DNA of 45,193 nt, taken from IMG/VR virus record IMGVR_UViG_3300010373_001374, positions 1-45,193 of that record, one strand, 5' to 3'. The notes beneath the pieces were generated by a model that was given only the letters and a program-made list of their open reading frames with translations, was not told where the DNA came from and searched no databases. Below are positions 27,501-36,669 of the stretch, piece by piece. A program made the position numbers and the translations under genes. Within the stretch, counting starts at the first letter, position 1, and every line of letters begins with the position of its first letter. The stretch is from a virus.

Positions 27501-29787
27501 GCACATCACCAAGGCGATAGAAAAGGATCCGTACCTTGAGCAGACGGTACAGGCACACAACCTTGGCGAAGTGCTCGACGCAGTAGGCAAGGAATTGGGC
27601 AAGCAAGACAATGTTTTGCTTGAAGGATCAAACCCGTTAGGTCACATGGTTTCTGCAGCCGTGAAGGTCAAGCGCGGCTTGGATAATGCAGGCGTCAAAC
27701 TCGATCCGCGCATGTTGCATCAGGTTTTTATGAACCAATTCAACAGCGATAAGTACGAGCTGACCGCCGATCCGCAATTCTGGGATTGGTACAACAGACA
27801 GCGCGGCGCCCTCGATCTCTCTCTCCAAGGTGTGGAAAAACTGCACACCGAAGACGAGCGCGACGCATGGCTCAAGAATCGTTACGCCGATCCCGATGAT
27901 ATACGCGCCGGTCTCGACGGTGCCGACAAACTCAGCCCCGCCCAGCGCGAAGGATTGATCAAACAGAATCAAGTGCTTGACCAAATGAGCGACGGTTTCG
28001 AGCAGTATGCCGAGCACTTGCGCCAGCAGGGATACAACGGTAAGGGCTTCTTTAACACGATCCTGCCGATGAACAACCTACTAGCCACGCTTGAGTCAGA
28101 CTTACAGCAGCTCGACCCCCGGAGGTACAGAGGTGAGAACTGGCTCCAAGACCTTGGCTCAGGCGTTACCCGTGGCATCTATGATATGTACGTCACCGGC
28201 AATTGGTCGATACACGCTCTGCACGCTATCGAAGCGGGTACGGTCGGCACTGCCTATCATCCACAGGCTTTCGCCAAAGCAGTGGGCGACCTGGCTAGCT
28301 CCTATACTATCGGGGATCCGGGCGTCAAAGAGTTCGTAGAGTCGTTTGATTCAAGCTCGGGCATCCAGAAGCGAGTAAAAGAAGAGAACCAAACCAAACT
28401 CGGCAAGTATTGGCGCGGACTGCAAAAGGGTGCGTTTGATACCGCCGGCAAGCTAGTGGGTGTGGACAACGCCACCGAGAAGATCGCACATAACGACAAG
28501 CTGCAAACTGGGCTTGACGTGCTCGAAGGTTCGATCGCGGAAGACGCCAAACTTAAACTTATGCGCGCGATGTCCGCGCACATTGCCGCCGACGAAATGG
28601 GCTACCAAGGCGGCGGTACTCAGCTCATGAAGGACATGGCCGACGCGCTGCACAATCCCAAAGCGATGGACGCGGAAAGCCGAATCGAGGCCGCAACAAA
28701 GATCGTCTACCACATGAACCAGATGGTAGGCTACAGCCCCAGTGGGTTTAGTGACATGAACGTGCTCACGCGCATGGCGTCGAAGACTTCCCCGATCTTC
28801 AAGTGGTTCACACCATTTGCCACCACGCGCTTGCAGCAATCGCGCGTGATCACCAAGTTTTTTACCAACTCAATGAAGGCAGCCAGCACCGGCGATGTTA
28901 TGAAGGCTGGACGGTTTGCCGGACAAGGTTTGCTCTGCCTCGGTTTGATCTCGATGATCAACGGACGCGGCGGCATACCGCTGGACATTCAGCAAGCATT
29001 GCACGCAGCAGACCCGGACAAAGCAAAAGAAATACTCGAGCAAGCCGATAAGTTCAATGTGATCGGCAAACTGGCTGACACCGAAGTTGAGCACGTAACA
29101 CCGCAACTCTTTGTACCCATGTTTATGGGTGACAGCTTCCCGACGCAACTACTCGACGCCGGACAATCCGCGTACTCTGGCAAAGGCTGGAGCCAGATCA
29201 GAGGCATAGCCACCCTTGCCGCCACCGTGGGCATGAGCAGCATAGGCGGCCGCATGGGCCTGAACCAGATTATAAAAGTTGCCAAAGCGCTCGAGACTGG
29301 CAAGGAAGGACATAAGGACGTGTACGCCTTCCGGCACGGTGACACCTTGCGATCAGGCGCCAAGCTCGGACTCAAGATCGCAGACACCGCAGCTAAAGTT
29401 GGCGGACTCGATCTGAAGGTGCCGCGCATGGATGACATGCTCGGCAAGCGCAAGGTGGACACAAACACGCCCCGCGAACTCTTCGGCGCAGTCACACCTG
29501 GCATGAGGATTGAGAACGCCGAGATCATCAACAAAATGCGCGACGATCAAGCCTTTGGCGACAAGCTCCACAATCTCGACCAAAAGGCATATCAACGCGC
29601 CAAAAATTCACTTTTCAAAATCCAGAAAGCAGCCGCCCAGGAAAAAGACTGGAACGCAGCACGCGAGAAACTCAATGGCCTAGATGGCTATTGGGAGCGC
29701 ACCTTGAAGCAGTACCTACAGAATCATGAGGCAAAAAATGGCCAAGAAGAAGGCAACACCAAAGCCGCCACGCATGCAGAAGCGTGA
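24493..29787 (+). CDS. 1764-aa internal virion (ejection-type) protein
   Basis: The largest gene. Residues 1-130 are Pro/Gln/Ala-rich; 130-370 have amphipathic or weakly hydrophobic stretches ('ATAANIPAGIIGLPQDVVNLSNQ', 'ASIAPGILLGAAGGAFA'); about 550-860 is charged and includes a DUF2188-like bit ('KVDKQGPWYHVTDQDGNVLS', 'DRKQAERRVESLN'); about 1185-1550 looks like a large folded domain ('GVTRGIYDMYVTGNWSIHALHAIEAG', 'SPIFKWFTPFATTRLQQSRVITKFF'), of the kind seen in long phage proteins with large polyvalent-type domains. No lysozyme active site is recognised. The size and place before terminase and portal fit an ejected core protein. Confidence 0.65.
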   Translation: MPNRLQVPPPPPNMPAYGSASAAPQDEFDMLSAQDQQQAAQQAQQPPDEFSTLAATDRQAQPQQPAPLPVLSTNVLATPQQQPAPTPAAQPAQKPAAKPAGQPRTISAPQAKKAASAPPHVPTPLEQVGANIAHLGQQAYAGAHQVPILGDAIRLGEEYVHNPAQAAAATAANIPAGIIGLPQDVVNLSNQLTRQQAAGQVADMGPADLTSPARKTIDYATQVANVLLHRKQLEPVQVKEAYQAPFQPVLEASPAAAGAGDLIGNLLGGKGMHLPGPPQIKALENNPIVQGLIHGAISGEGYGALGSLANQAEGRQHEQADGKDIRGLNLKQAVKEGSASIAPGILLGAAGGAFARKPAPKLAPGTIPPELLEFKKPGQGAPTPTTQAPAAQPGKARGSFSFAPGMKQQLEARDAQEATANPYGTVKKIDDWKNTLNDQLANAQSADDVLQAKNDAAAWISKNGADKSVKDVLKEHLDKTATQADLKIKADAQKAKIEAAQAKQAATPPEPAPAPVAPPPKPPEQPAPQMTPEQIAEHQRQDFIRQNFPNHNEDLSSHDFSTFKGTREEQYRVNHAEPFSPHHIYDEDIDPQLDILSQTREHLNKAYENADRNTRTRLTGIIKILDGQEKAIVHEKARRAYLTAQGVEPDWVKSEPVEGADTSAAPAENPSENQHIDFKQVPDDELVKRMIDPAAHGLTDDQHMAAIAEYEARHPEPAPEESQNNGQNPGQNAPSQEPETPPPAAKEPGQNNGQNEVAKSYKVDKQGPWYHVTDQDGNVLSKTKDRKQAERRVESLNSGAKHGQGKRTDKSPQPDDSTSYQRAAIDYGNKFDASNLPPEVSEPLQRLVEQRHRFDQARNKVLGIAQVAGKAKGLDLKLKGVRKFDPEVEKAVAAAAKNPEESGFSIEMNSGKKPAPEAYKPAKGENVLGALNNAIGEMKSAEADYNTARDTFKDQYLPRRGELPPSINVNHEGNTFNVRLTNKESRAATTNTPGEQALSDDVKHITKAIEKDPYLEQTVQAHNLGEVLDAVGKELGKQDNVLLEGSNPLGHMVSAAVKVKRGLDNAGVKLDPRMLHQVFMNQFNSDKYELTADPQFWDWYNRQRGALDLSLQGVEKLHTEDERDAWLKNRYADPDDIRAGLDGADKLSPAQREGLIKQNQVLDQMSDGFEQYAEHLRQQGYNGKGFFNTILPMNNLLATLESDLQQLDPRRYRGENWLQDLGSGVTRGIYDMYVTGNWSIHALHAIEAGTVGTAYHPQAFAKAVGDLASSYTIGDPGVKEFVESFDSSSGIQKRVKEENQTKLGKYWRGLQKGAFDTAGKLVGVDNATEKIAHNDKLQTGLDVLEGSIAEDAKLKLMRAMSAHIAADEMGYQGGGTQLMKDMADALHNPKAMDAESRIEAATKIVYHMNQMVGYSPSGFSDMNVLTRMASKTSPIFKWFTPFATTRLQQSRVITKFFTNSMKAASTGDVMKAGRFAGQGLLCLGLISMINGRGGIPLDIQQALHAADPDKAKEILEQADKFNVIGKLADTEVEHVTPQLFVPMFMGDSFPTQLLDAGQSAYSGKGWSQIRGIATLAATVGMSSIGGRMGLNQIIKVAKALETGKEGHKDVYAFRHGDTLRSGAKLGLKIADTAAKVGGLDLKVPRMDDMLGKRKVDTNTPRELFGAVTPGMRIENAEIINKMRDDQAFGDKLHNLDQKAYQRAKNSLFKIQKAAAQEKDWNAAREKLNGLDGYWERTLKQYLQNHEAKNGQEEGNTKAATHAEA

Positions 29788-29866
29788 CGAGAAAGTAAAA
29801 GCACCGAAGGGATCCAGTGGCAGTAAAGGATCCGGCTCTGCCAAAGGGATGGCATATGGCTGCTAA
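29738..29866 (+). CDS. 42-aa basic protein
   Basis: ATG 29738 with GAGG 6 nt upstream, overlapping the end of the large virion gene by 50 nt. The Lys/Gly/Ser-rich sequence starts 'MAKKKATPKPPRMQKRDEK' and ends 'GSGSAKGMAYGC'. Short basic proteins are common before packaging genes. No family recognised. Confidence 0.55.
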   Translation: MAKKKATPKPPRMQKRDEKVKAPKGSSGSKGSGSAKGMAYGC

Positions 29867-30248
29867 TAACCCGCCCAGCATTGCCAGCGTAAATCAACAC
29901 CTGAGCAGGCTAGAGAACCGTTTAGACATTCTCTTGAAGCGCTTTGACGTACTCGCCAATCGGTTTTGCCTGTATTGGATCGACGAGCGCAAATCGCCGG
30001 CCGTCGGCATCATTGTGAAACGTGGACTCAACCGCGACAAGAAAGAGTGTGCGGACATCTTCATTATCAGCTCTGAGCTGAGCGCGAACTACATCACAAC
30101 CGACAAGCTCAAAGTTGAGAAAGACGAATCCAAAAACCAACGGTGGGAGCCGCTGGTACTCGATCAAAAGATGTTCGCGGAAGCGCACAATCTGATCGAG
30201 CAAAGTAAGGACGCGCCGCCTGATGACGGCAACAGCGCTCTTATCTAG
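29856..30248 (+). CDS. Hypothetical protein before terminase
   Basis: I chose ATG 29856 (AAAGGGA upstream; overlaps the previous stop) over a GTG at 29817. The 130-aa product has a helical N-terminus ('SVNQHLSRLENRLDILLKRFDVLANRFCLYWID') and a beta/alpha C-terminal half. It overlaps the terminase gene by 26 nt. It could be a small terminase, given its position, but no HTH is evident. Confidence 0.58.
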   Translation: MAANNPPSIASVNQHLSRLENRLDILLKRFDVLANRFCLYWIDERKSPAVGIIVKRGLNRDKKECADIFIISSELSANYITTDKLKVEKDESKNQRWEPLVLDQKMFAEAHNLIEQSKDAPPDDGNSALI

Positions 30249-31935
30249 GCTCGACGAGAACCGCCAAGCACGCGCCCGTTTAAAAATGCTCTGGATGACC
30301 CGGCCGGATTTACGGCCGGCGATCCGTGCGCGCTGCACCGGCGATCCCAACGATCTGCAATCGCTCAAGGATGCTTTTAAATTCTGGGCGAATCACTTTT
30401 GCTTCACCCACAACGAGCACAAGCCACCGCGCGAGCGCGTGCAACCGCTGTTGCTTTGGGAGCTGCAAGAGGAAATCTCAGACGTAATCATCGAGAACGT
30501 TTTTAAAGCGTCCGAGAATGAAAACTATGAGTGGAACGCCTATGGCGACAAAGCCCGCATGATGGCGTGGACGTTCCTAAATCTGCTGTTGATTCAATGG
30601 CTCTGGCAGTTTCATGGGATCTCTACGGTCATCACGTCGAAAACATTGGAAGACGTTGACAGCCAAAGCGACATGAACACGCCCTTTCAGAAATTGCGTT
30701 TTCAGATCGAATTGCAATACAAGCAAGCACCGTGGCTATTTCCCGAATCATTCGACATTGGCAACAACGAGCAGTACAAGACCGGGCTGATCGCCTGCAG
30801 CAATGGCGGATCCCAGATCGCCGGACTGTCACCCAAGGGCAAAGCCATGAGACAGGCCCGCGCCCTGATCTGGTTTGGCGATGAGTTCCCGCACACTGAC
30901 ACAGATATTGAATTGTGGGACGCCGCTTGTGGAACCGTCAAAGTACGGATCGTAGGCGGAACGCCGAACGTACAGCGCGGCCGTAACTGCAAAGCCTACA
31001 AGCTTCGGTACAACAAAGAAGGCGAGCAATGCCACATATTTGAAATGCCTTGGTGGCGCCACCCAGAGCGCGCAGTCGGCTTGACGAAAAAGCCGGATGG
31101 CACGTACACGTCACCGTGGTGGGAGCAGCAATGCGCGACCAAGAGCAAGCAAGTGCTTGCCGCCGAGTTCCTCATGGACTGGAACGTCGCCATGGGAGCC
31201 ACCGCCCTTTACGCTTTCCGCGAGGTGTCTTGTGTATTTGGACTCAAGCCCGATCCATTCGGCGGCCCGATCTTCCGTTCGTGGGATCCCGGCAAAAGCT
31301 ACGGTGTTTGCTGGGCGCAGCGTGACCGCTGGGGCAAGCTCCGGTTATTGCGCGAGCTGATACTCACCGAAGAGGACGTAAGCGAGCAAGGCAAGACGCT
31401 ACTTGCTGCAATCGCAGAGCGGGCAATCGGCATAACTGATCGGTACTTCCCAGACTTCGAAATCCTCGACGTGGGCGACCCTTACGCCAGCCGGACGCAA
31501 ACGTCATTCCAGGAAAAAACCGAATACGAAATGCTCTACACGAATCACAAGATCCGGGTGCAGAGCGCATATATGTACCAGATTCCATCAAAGGAACGCC
31601 GTAAAAAGCGCATCGAGATATTAAACGATCTGATGGGCAAAGACGTGACCGACGACGGCGGCAGGATGACGCCCGGTTTCCTGATCGACCCGCGCACTTG
31701 CCCGATCACTTATGAAGCGATCAAGCAAGAGTACCGCTGGAAGATGGACAAGGAGACGGGCGAGCGCACGGACGAGATCGTCAAGGCGCACCCGTTCACT
31801 GAGGCAATTGACACGATAGGTATGATAGCCGTAAAGCTATTTGATTCCAAACGGAATACAACCGGCGAGAGCGGCAGAACCCCCAGACCTAAGCGAAGGC
31901 AGTCTACAGGCTGGAGACGCACAGGAAGGATGTAG
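30223..31935 (+). CDS. terL: Terminase large subunit
   Basis: A 570-aa packaging motor. The ATPase half has a deviant Walker A, 'YGDKARMMAWTF' near 105-117, Walker B 'ALIWFGDEF' near 215-223 (catalytic Glu after Asp), and a coupling 'GGTPN' near 245. The RNase H-like nuclease half has acidic residues at 'RSWDPGKSYGV' (about 354), 'ILDVGDPY' (about 413) and 'EAIDTIGM' (about 527), consistent with three metal-binding Asp. It cuts and pumps DNA into the prohead through the portal encoded next. Confidence 0.85.
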   Translation: MTATALLSRLDENRQARARLKMLWMTRPDLRPAIRARCTGDPNDLQSLKDAFKFWANHFCFTHNEHKPPRERVQPLLLWELQEEISDVIIENVFKASENENYEWNAYGDKARMMAWTFLNLLLIQWLWQFHGISTVITSKTLEDVDSQSDMNTPFQKLRFQIELQYKQAPWLFPESFDIGNNEQYKTGLIACSNGGSQIAGLSPKGKAMRQARALIWFGDEFPHTDTDIELWDAACGTVKVRIVGGTPNVQRGRNCKAYKLRYNKEGEQCHIFEMPWWRHPERAVGLTKKPDGTYTSPWWEQQCATKSKQVLAAEFLMDWNVAMGATALYAFREVSCVFGLKPDPFGGPIFRSWDPGKSYGVCWAQRDRWGKLRLLRELILTEEDVSEQGKTLLAAIAERAIGITDRYFPDFEILDVGDPYASRTQTSFQEKTEYEMLYTNHKIRVQSAYMYQIPSKERRKKRIEILNDLMGKDVTDDGGRMTPGFLIDPRTCPITYEAIKQEYRWKMDKETGERTDEIVKAHPFTEAIDTIGMIAVKLFDSKRNTTGESGRTPRPKRRQSTGWRRTGRM

Positions 31936-31942
31936 CCACAGC

Positions 31943-33961
31943 ATGGCAAAAGCAGAATACCAACAGGCTTTCCTAGAGCCGTTCACGTCCGAGAAGATGC
32001 AGAAGCTTGCAGTACAGATATGGAACTTCGTTCTTTACTGCCAGGACTCACGCCGGCCGCGCGAAAAAACAATCTTTGAATGTGACGAGGCTTACCTCTG
32101 CCACCGTTACGTCCCAGACGTAGGCGCCATGCAACTGATCGAAGATGGGGAATTTGGCGAGTCTGATGTCTTCGACAACATGAACTACATGAGCATCCGG
32201 CAAACACTCGCCTTGATGCCCCGCAACCAACCATGGCTTACGGTATCAAGCCGCGAGGGAGAAGCCGACCTCATCATCCAGGCGATCCAAGATCACCAGA
32301 TCTATATGCACAAGAAGGCGCGCACGCGTCGGAATTGGCAGCGCCACCGGAAGCAAAAGAACATACGCGGTCGCAGTGGCATTTACTGGGAGTGGCGCGA
32401 AGAGAAAGTATGGCGCAGGATCGACGACGTAGCCGACAACGCCAAGCAACTTAATGCTTGGCTGAAGCGTGCCGGCATCAAGAAGGCGGACGCCGGCAAG
32501 CTGACCAAGGGCAGATACCCACACATCATCAACGCCGGACCCTCAATCTATCCCATTGATTGGTATGACTTGTGGGTTGATCCATCGGCTGACCTAGTGA
32601 ACCACCGCCGACCGGCAAAGATCGTCCGCCGTTTCCGCGTCCTTGAAGATCTAATGTCAGAGATGAAGGACGACGTACCGGAACCGAAGTACGACAAGGA
32701 AGTCCTGAAGCAGATCACCCCGCTGACCTTTGAGCAAATTTACTCGAACTGGGATTATGCCGGCGGCCGCACCAGCTCACAGCGGATATTTGGCACCGTG
32801 CCTTCCCGCATGACCAGCGGCATTAAATTCGTGCCGGTCTATATTTGCTACTTCCCGCACCTGGAATTTGATTACAACGGCACTAAAGAACACTACTGGG
32901 ATACATATTTTCATATTGCCATTGATGGCACGGGAAATAAGCCTTTCCTGATTTACGCCGAAGAGAACCCCAGCGACCTGGGACACAGCCACATTATTGT
33001 GGATGACTGCGTAGACTGGGTGACACCATGGGCAAGTGGTGGCATTGGACTGGTGGAAAAGCAACTCAGCCGCTACCACCAAAAGAACCTACTCAAGTTG
33101 CTCATGGTGACGGCAGCCGCACATAGTATCTTCCCGCCGGTCAACGTGCTTGCTAACGCATTGCGCGAGGATGAAGAGTACGGTTTCGGACCCGGCGAAA
33201 TTAACGTTATACAAGAGAACCCGCTCGGGCTTGCTGCAATCGCACCCATGCAGGTGCCGGAACGCGGCGCCGCCCTCGGTGAGCAAATCCTCCGATTCTA
33301 CGGCGAGGACATGCGGGCAAGCTCGGGGCTCGACGGATTGGCGATAGATAACCCAGCCCGCAGCATGAGCAAGCCGAAGACGGCCACCGAAGTGAACCGC
33401 GACCAGAGCACCGGCAGCCTGCTGCTAGACAACGAAGCGGAGAACGACGCCGAGGTCTTATCGGAACTCGTGATGTCTATCTTTGAGGAAAGCCAAAAGC
33501 GACTGCTACCGAACGCGGAAGGGATGCTCGATTATGAGCGCTACCTCGGAGACAAAGTAATCCAAGGGAACCTCAGTTTAGGCGACTTTAGAGCCAAGCG
33601 ATCGATCCAGGTGCTTGGTGTACAGGGTGCCGAGAACAGGGCCCAGGAGCTACAGAACCTGTTGCAAGGGCTGGACATTTCCAGCCGACTGATACCGGCC
33701 ATGCCAATGGCGATCCCGTTTGCACAAACGGCACTTGTACAGACGTGGCGGAAACTCAATATCCCGATGCCGGATCAACTGGAAAACATGCCCTTGCAGA
33801 TGCCGCAAATGATGCCACCCGGTATGCCGCCACAGATCGGTATGCAAGGTGGCGCGCCACCGCCCGCACCACCGGGAGCGCCGGACCAAGGCAACGTTAT
33901 AGATCTCAGTCAATTTATGGGGGCAATGAATGGACCTGGTAACGCCAGCGCAGCTAGCTGA
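31943..33961 (+). CDS. Portal protein
   Basis: A 672-aa protein. I chose ATG 31943 just after the terminase stop; the frame extends back to 31841 inside terminase but that segment looks non-coding. It has the size and features of a podovirus portal: 'YPIDWYDLWVDPSADL', 'VEKQLSRYHQKNLLKLLM', a crown-proximal 'RASSGLDGLAIDNPARSMSK' and then 'PKTATEVNRDQSTGSLLLDNEAEN', the K-T-A-T-E-V stretch typical of portal helices. The C-terminus is Pro/Met-rich ('QMPQMMPPGMPPQIGMQGG'). The dodecamer would be the DNA gate and head-tail attachment. Confidence 0.8.
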   Translation: MAKAEYQQAFLEPFTSEKMQKLAVQIWNFVLYCQDSRRPREKTIFECDEAYLCHRYVPDVGAMQLIEDGEFGESDVFDNMNYMSIRQTLALMPRNQPWLTVSSREGEADLIIQAIQDHQIYMHKKARTRRNWQRHRKQKNIRGRSGIYWEWREEKVWRRIDDVADNAKQLNAWLKRAGIKKADAGKLTKGRYPHIINAGPSIYPIDWYDLWVDPSADLVNHRRPAKIVRRFRVLEDLMSEMKDDVPEPKYDKEVLKQITPLTFEQIYSNWDYAGGRTSSQRIFGTVPSRMTSGIKFVPVYICYFPHLEFDYNGTKEHYWDTYFHIAIDGTGNKPFLIYAEENPSDLGHSHIIVDDCVDWVTPWASGGIGLVEKQLSRYHQKNLLKLLMVTAAAHSIFPPVNVLANALREDEEYGFGPGEINVIQENPLGLAAIAPMQVPERGAALGEQILRFYGEDMRASSGLDGLAIDNPARSMSKPKTATEVNRDQSTGSLLLDNEAENDAEVLSELVMSIFEESQKRLLPNAEGMLDYERYLGDKVIQGNLSLGDFRAKRSIQVLGVQGAENRAQELQNLLQGLDISSRLIPAMPMAIPFAQTALVQTWRKLNIPMPDQLENMPLQMPQMMPPGMPPQIGMQGGAPPPAPPGAPDQGNVIDLSQFMGAMNGPGNASAAS

Positions 33962-34280
33962 CAAGCAGAAATCCGCAACGGACGACGATCTCGCGCGGTA
34001 CCAAGAGCTTGCCGATCAACTCAAGGTGCTTGTACAACTCCCAGGCTATAAGTACGCTAAGAGGATGAGTATGTCGTATGTAATACAACCATACGCATGC
34101 CACCCGCCAACCAATGAACAAGAGCGCATCCGTTGGGAAACGTACAACACAGTTAGATGGGGCTTTGAGCGGCTCTGGCACATGATCGAGAGTATCGCCG
34201 CCGGAACGTTTGAGCTACCGAAGGAACAGCAAGTAAATGCCGATAGTAGAGGGAAACCAGGCGCAATCAGCCTCATTTGA
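33930..34280 (+). CDS. Hypothetical protein after portal
   Basis: A 116-aa protein overlapping the portal by 32 nt and the next gene by 44 nt. Helical start ('LADKQKSATDDDLARYQELADQL') and a Trp-containing middle ('RWETYNTVRWGFERLWHMIESI'). No family recognised. A copy of the operator-like sequence lies inside it at 34067. Confidence 0.6.
   Translation: MDLVTPAQLADKQKSATDDDLARYQELADQLKVLVQLPGYKYAKRMSMSYVIQPYACHPPTNEQERIRWETYNTVRWGFERLWHMIESIAAGTFELPKEQQVNADSRGKPGAISLI
34067..34089 (+). promoter_or_regulatory. Possible fourth copy of the shared operator element
   Basis: 34067-34088 reads GAGTATG, 7 nt, then TGTAATACAA and agrees with the 17619 site at about 16 of 22 positions, including the whole GTAATACAA end. 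It lies inside a coding gene, 150 bp before the scaffold candidate, with TACAAC as a -10 but no good -35. Confidence 0.3.
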
Positions 34281-34944
34281 TCCCGCAGTCCAAGGACAGG
34301 CGGTATCACCCTATCAACAAGTCCTGAAGAAGTACGAAAACGACGAGAACAAAGAGACGATCCAAGCGATCGATGACATCATCCGCGCGGCAGGACAAGA
34401 GCGCACTACCCAGATTGTCAACGAAGTTAATCAGCGCCGGATTGTAGAAAGAGCCCTCGATCACCTCGGTGATGAACTTGACCGGATTATTGAGTCCGAC
34501 GAGACCCTCGGCAAGTTCCGCAAGCCGATCGAGCTGCTCGTTAAATCAGAATTTGACACCGCAGACGGAAACACCGAGCACCTGGAGAACGCTAAAAAGT
34601 TGTTCGCCGGCACCCTCGGCAAACCCGAGATTAAAGCAATGGTGAAGAAGCACCTCAACGAACTTGTTGGAGAAGACCACGCAAACAGAAATACGGGGCT
34701 ATCCGGCATGAAAACGGAAGGAACCGGACAAGCGGCAGCTCAAGCAGCCGCACAACCGGCGGTGACATCACGCAAGGGACTGAACGATCCGCAACGCGCT
34801 TTGTATGACGCAAAGCTGCATGAGTGGCTCGACAAGGATCCGCGCGATAGAGAGCGGCTTGGAATACCCAAGACCGACGACGAGATCAGACAGCGGTGTC
34901 TTGAGTATGCCGCTTCTAAATTCAAGGAAGGGCTAGCAGATTAG
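34237..34944 (+). CDS. Scaffold protein candidate
   Basis: A 235-aa, highly charged and largely helical protein ('YENDENKETIQAIDDIIRAAGQ', 'RALDHLGDELDRIIESDETLGKFRKPIELLV') with an Ala/Gln linker (about 168-182) and a C-terminal helical part. Location between portal and capsid genes, composition and size suit a capsid-assembly scaffold. No sequence family recognised. Confidence 0.6.
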   Translation: MPIVEGNQAQSASFDPAVQGQAVSPYQQVLKKYENDENKETIQAIDDIIRAAGQERTTQIVNEVNQRRIVERALDHLGDELDRIIESDETLGKFRKPIELLVKSEFDTADGNTEHLENAKKLFAGTLGKPEIKAMVKKHLNELVGEDHANRNTGLSGMKTEGTGQAAAQAAAQPAVTSRKGLNDPQRALYDAKLHEWLDKDPRDRERLGIPKTDDEIRQRCLEYAASKFKEGLAD

Positions 34945-34970
34945 CCCCTCGATGTAAGGAACAGCCATGA

Positions 34971-35690
34971 ATGGCAGGATTAGGCTTTCAGGTCTACAAG
35001 CGCGCGAGCGCTGGTAGCGATCCGAAAGAGAAGATCCCCTCCACTGCTAGCACGCAATACCTTAGCGGCGGCGGATCTGCTCTGACTGTTAGGCCGGGGT
35101 CTGGTAACAACGGTTTTGCAAACCTCGTTGCCGCGGCCGACAAATGCACCCACATATACGAGTCGATGATCACCCCCGACAACGTTGTCCAAATGTTGCC
35201 GGCGGACAAATCGACTGCATTGCAAGAGAACGTACTCGCCACTCCGATTAACCCCAGAACGATCTTAAAGTCGTGGCTGGTGGGCGATGCCGTGCCGACG
35301 ATCAATAAAGTCGCTTGCAACACCAACAGCAACGCGGCCCAGGCACTGGTAACCGCAGCCGGCAGCACCGGCGATAACACCAACGGAACTATCTATATTC
35401 CCGAGCTGAACCAACAGCGCACCATCACTGGTGATGCCGTTGCCGGTGGTGTCCACACGTTCACCGTAGCACCCGCCTTTACACAGGCTCCCACTGTTGG
35501 CAATACCGCCATTGTGGTGCCTTTCTCGAAGGGCTGCACCGGCGTGAAATTCAACAGCTCGAACCCCTCTCAAAGCCTCGACCCGACGGTCTCCGGTAAG
35601 AGCGGCGGACATAACAACATCGAAGACGTAAACCTCAAGGGCGATAACTTCGGCCCCTACGTTTTGTCTTCTTGCCCTGACCTGCAATAG
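34971..35690 (+). CDS. Head decoration or minor head protein candidate
   Basis: A 239-aa beta-rich protein (Gly/Ser/Thr/Asn-rich, 'TIYIPELNQQRTITGDAVAGGVHTFTVAPAFTQAPTVGNTAIVVPF') between scaffold candidate and capsid. AAGGA lies about 11 nt before the ATG. Probably a virion component; decoration is a guess from place and composition. Confidence 0.55.
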   Translation: MAGLGFQVYKRASAGSDPKEKIPSTASTQYLSGGGSALTVRPGSGNNGFANLVAAADKCTHIYESMITPDNVVQMLPADKSTALQENVLATPINPRTILKSWLVGDAVPTINKVACNTNSNAAQALVTAAGSTGDNTNGTIYIPELNQQRTITGDAVAGGVHTFTVAPAFTQAPTVGNTAIVVPFSKGCTGVKFNSSNPSQSLDPTVSGKSGGHNNIEDVNLKGDNFGPYVLSSCPDLQ

Positions 35691-35722
35691 CGGTTAGCGG
35701 ACTGACGTAAGGAAATACAACA

Positions 35723-36667
35723 TTGTCTGAACTTTTGCGGGATCAATTTATCCGCGAAATGACCGACGAGCTGGAGAGTTCTACCGGCCTCGGTATGAAA
35801 ATGGGCGACCAATGGAAGCCTGTTTTCCACATGCGGAAAACCGACAAGCGCCGGGTTGAGCGTCAAACCTTCGTATGGCCATCTGTAGTTGCAGCGACCG
35901 AAGAAGGCGGATCTCTTAACCGGCTGACTGTCAAGCACGGCTTCGGCTCGTATGTCGTGCCGCTCACCTACACGGGTGAGATTAAGGTGTCACACGAATT
36001 TATGCGCGATCTGCGCTACGAAGAAGTGAAGCAACAAGCCTTCGGCTTGGGCGTCGCCTTCACGCGCAACCGCTACAACCTCGCGGTTGACACTCTGATC
36101 AATGGTTTCGGCTCGGTGACATCACCGGACGGTCAATCATTGTTCAGCAATGCCCACATTCTCGCGGCTAACTCGACCTACTCAGGCACCGGCAATAGCA
36201 ATATTCTGACCGGCGCCCCGCTGACCACCGACGCGTTTGACACCGCCGTTGCTCAGCTCATGACCACGGTTGACGAAAACGGCGACGTGTTCCCTGTACC
36301 GATCAACAAACTGCGCCTGATCTGCGTCCCGCAGAACGCGCGCCAAGCTTTGCAGATCGCCGGCTCTACTCATGAGCCCGAGAACATGAACAACGCGATC
36401 AACATCTATAGCGGCTCCTACGGCCGTTACGAGATCGAAGTCGTGATCCTGCCGTTGCTGTACGGCCGCGCGCCGTCGCAGTGGGCTGCTACTCAATGGT
36501 ATGTGCAAATCCCTGAAATGCACGGCTTGTACTTCTACGAGCGTGAAGCGATCCAAACCTGGACCGCTAAGGACACCAACAGCTTGAGCGTCTTGTATCA
36601 AGGGCTCGACAGCTTCGGTTTCCTCGTTTCGGATTGGCGCTGGATCATCGGATCGAAGGGGATCTAG
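35723..36667 (+). CDS. Major capsid protein (gpT-like / HK97 fold)
   Basis: A 314-aa TTG-start protein with AAGGA about 10 nt upstream. The N-terminal part ('REMTDELESSTGLGMKMGDQW') leads to 'IKVSHEFMRDLRYEEVKQQAFGLGVAFTRNRYNLAVDTLINGF', followed by 'DGQSLFSNAHILA' (G-x-x-L-F-x-x-x-H), 'TTVDENGDVFPVPINKLRLICVPQN', matching the Mu gpT-like capsid pattern. HK97-type shells are built from such subunits. Highest copy virion protein by inference. Confidence 0.82.
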   Translation: MSELLRDQFIREMTDELESSTGLGMKMGDQWKPVFHMRKTDKRRVERQTFVWPSVVAATEEGGSLNRLTVKHGFGSYVVPLTYTGEIKVSHEFMRDLRYEEVKQQAFGLGVAFTRNRYNLAVDTLINGFGSVTSPDGQSLFSNAHILAANSTYSGTGNSNILTGAPLTTDAFDTAVAQLMTTVDENGDVFPVPINKLRLICVPQNARQALQIAGSTHEPENMNNAINIYSGSYGRYEIEVVILPLLYGRAPSQWAATQWYVQIPEMHGLYFYEREAIQTWTAKDTNSLSVLYQGLDSFGFLVSDWRWIIGSKGI

Positions 36668-36669
36668 TC

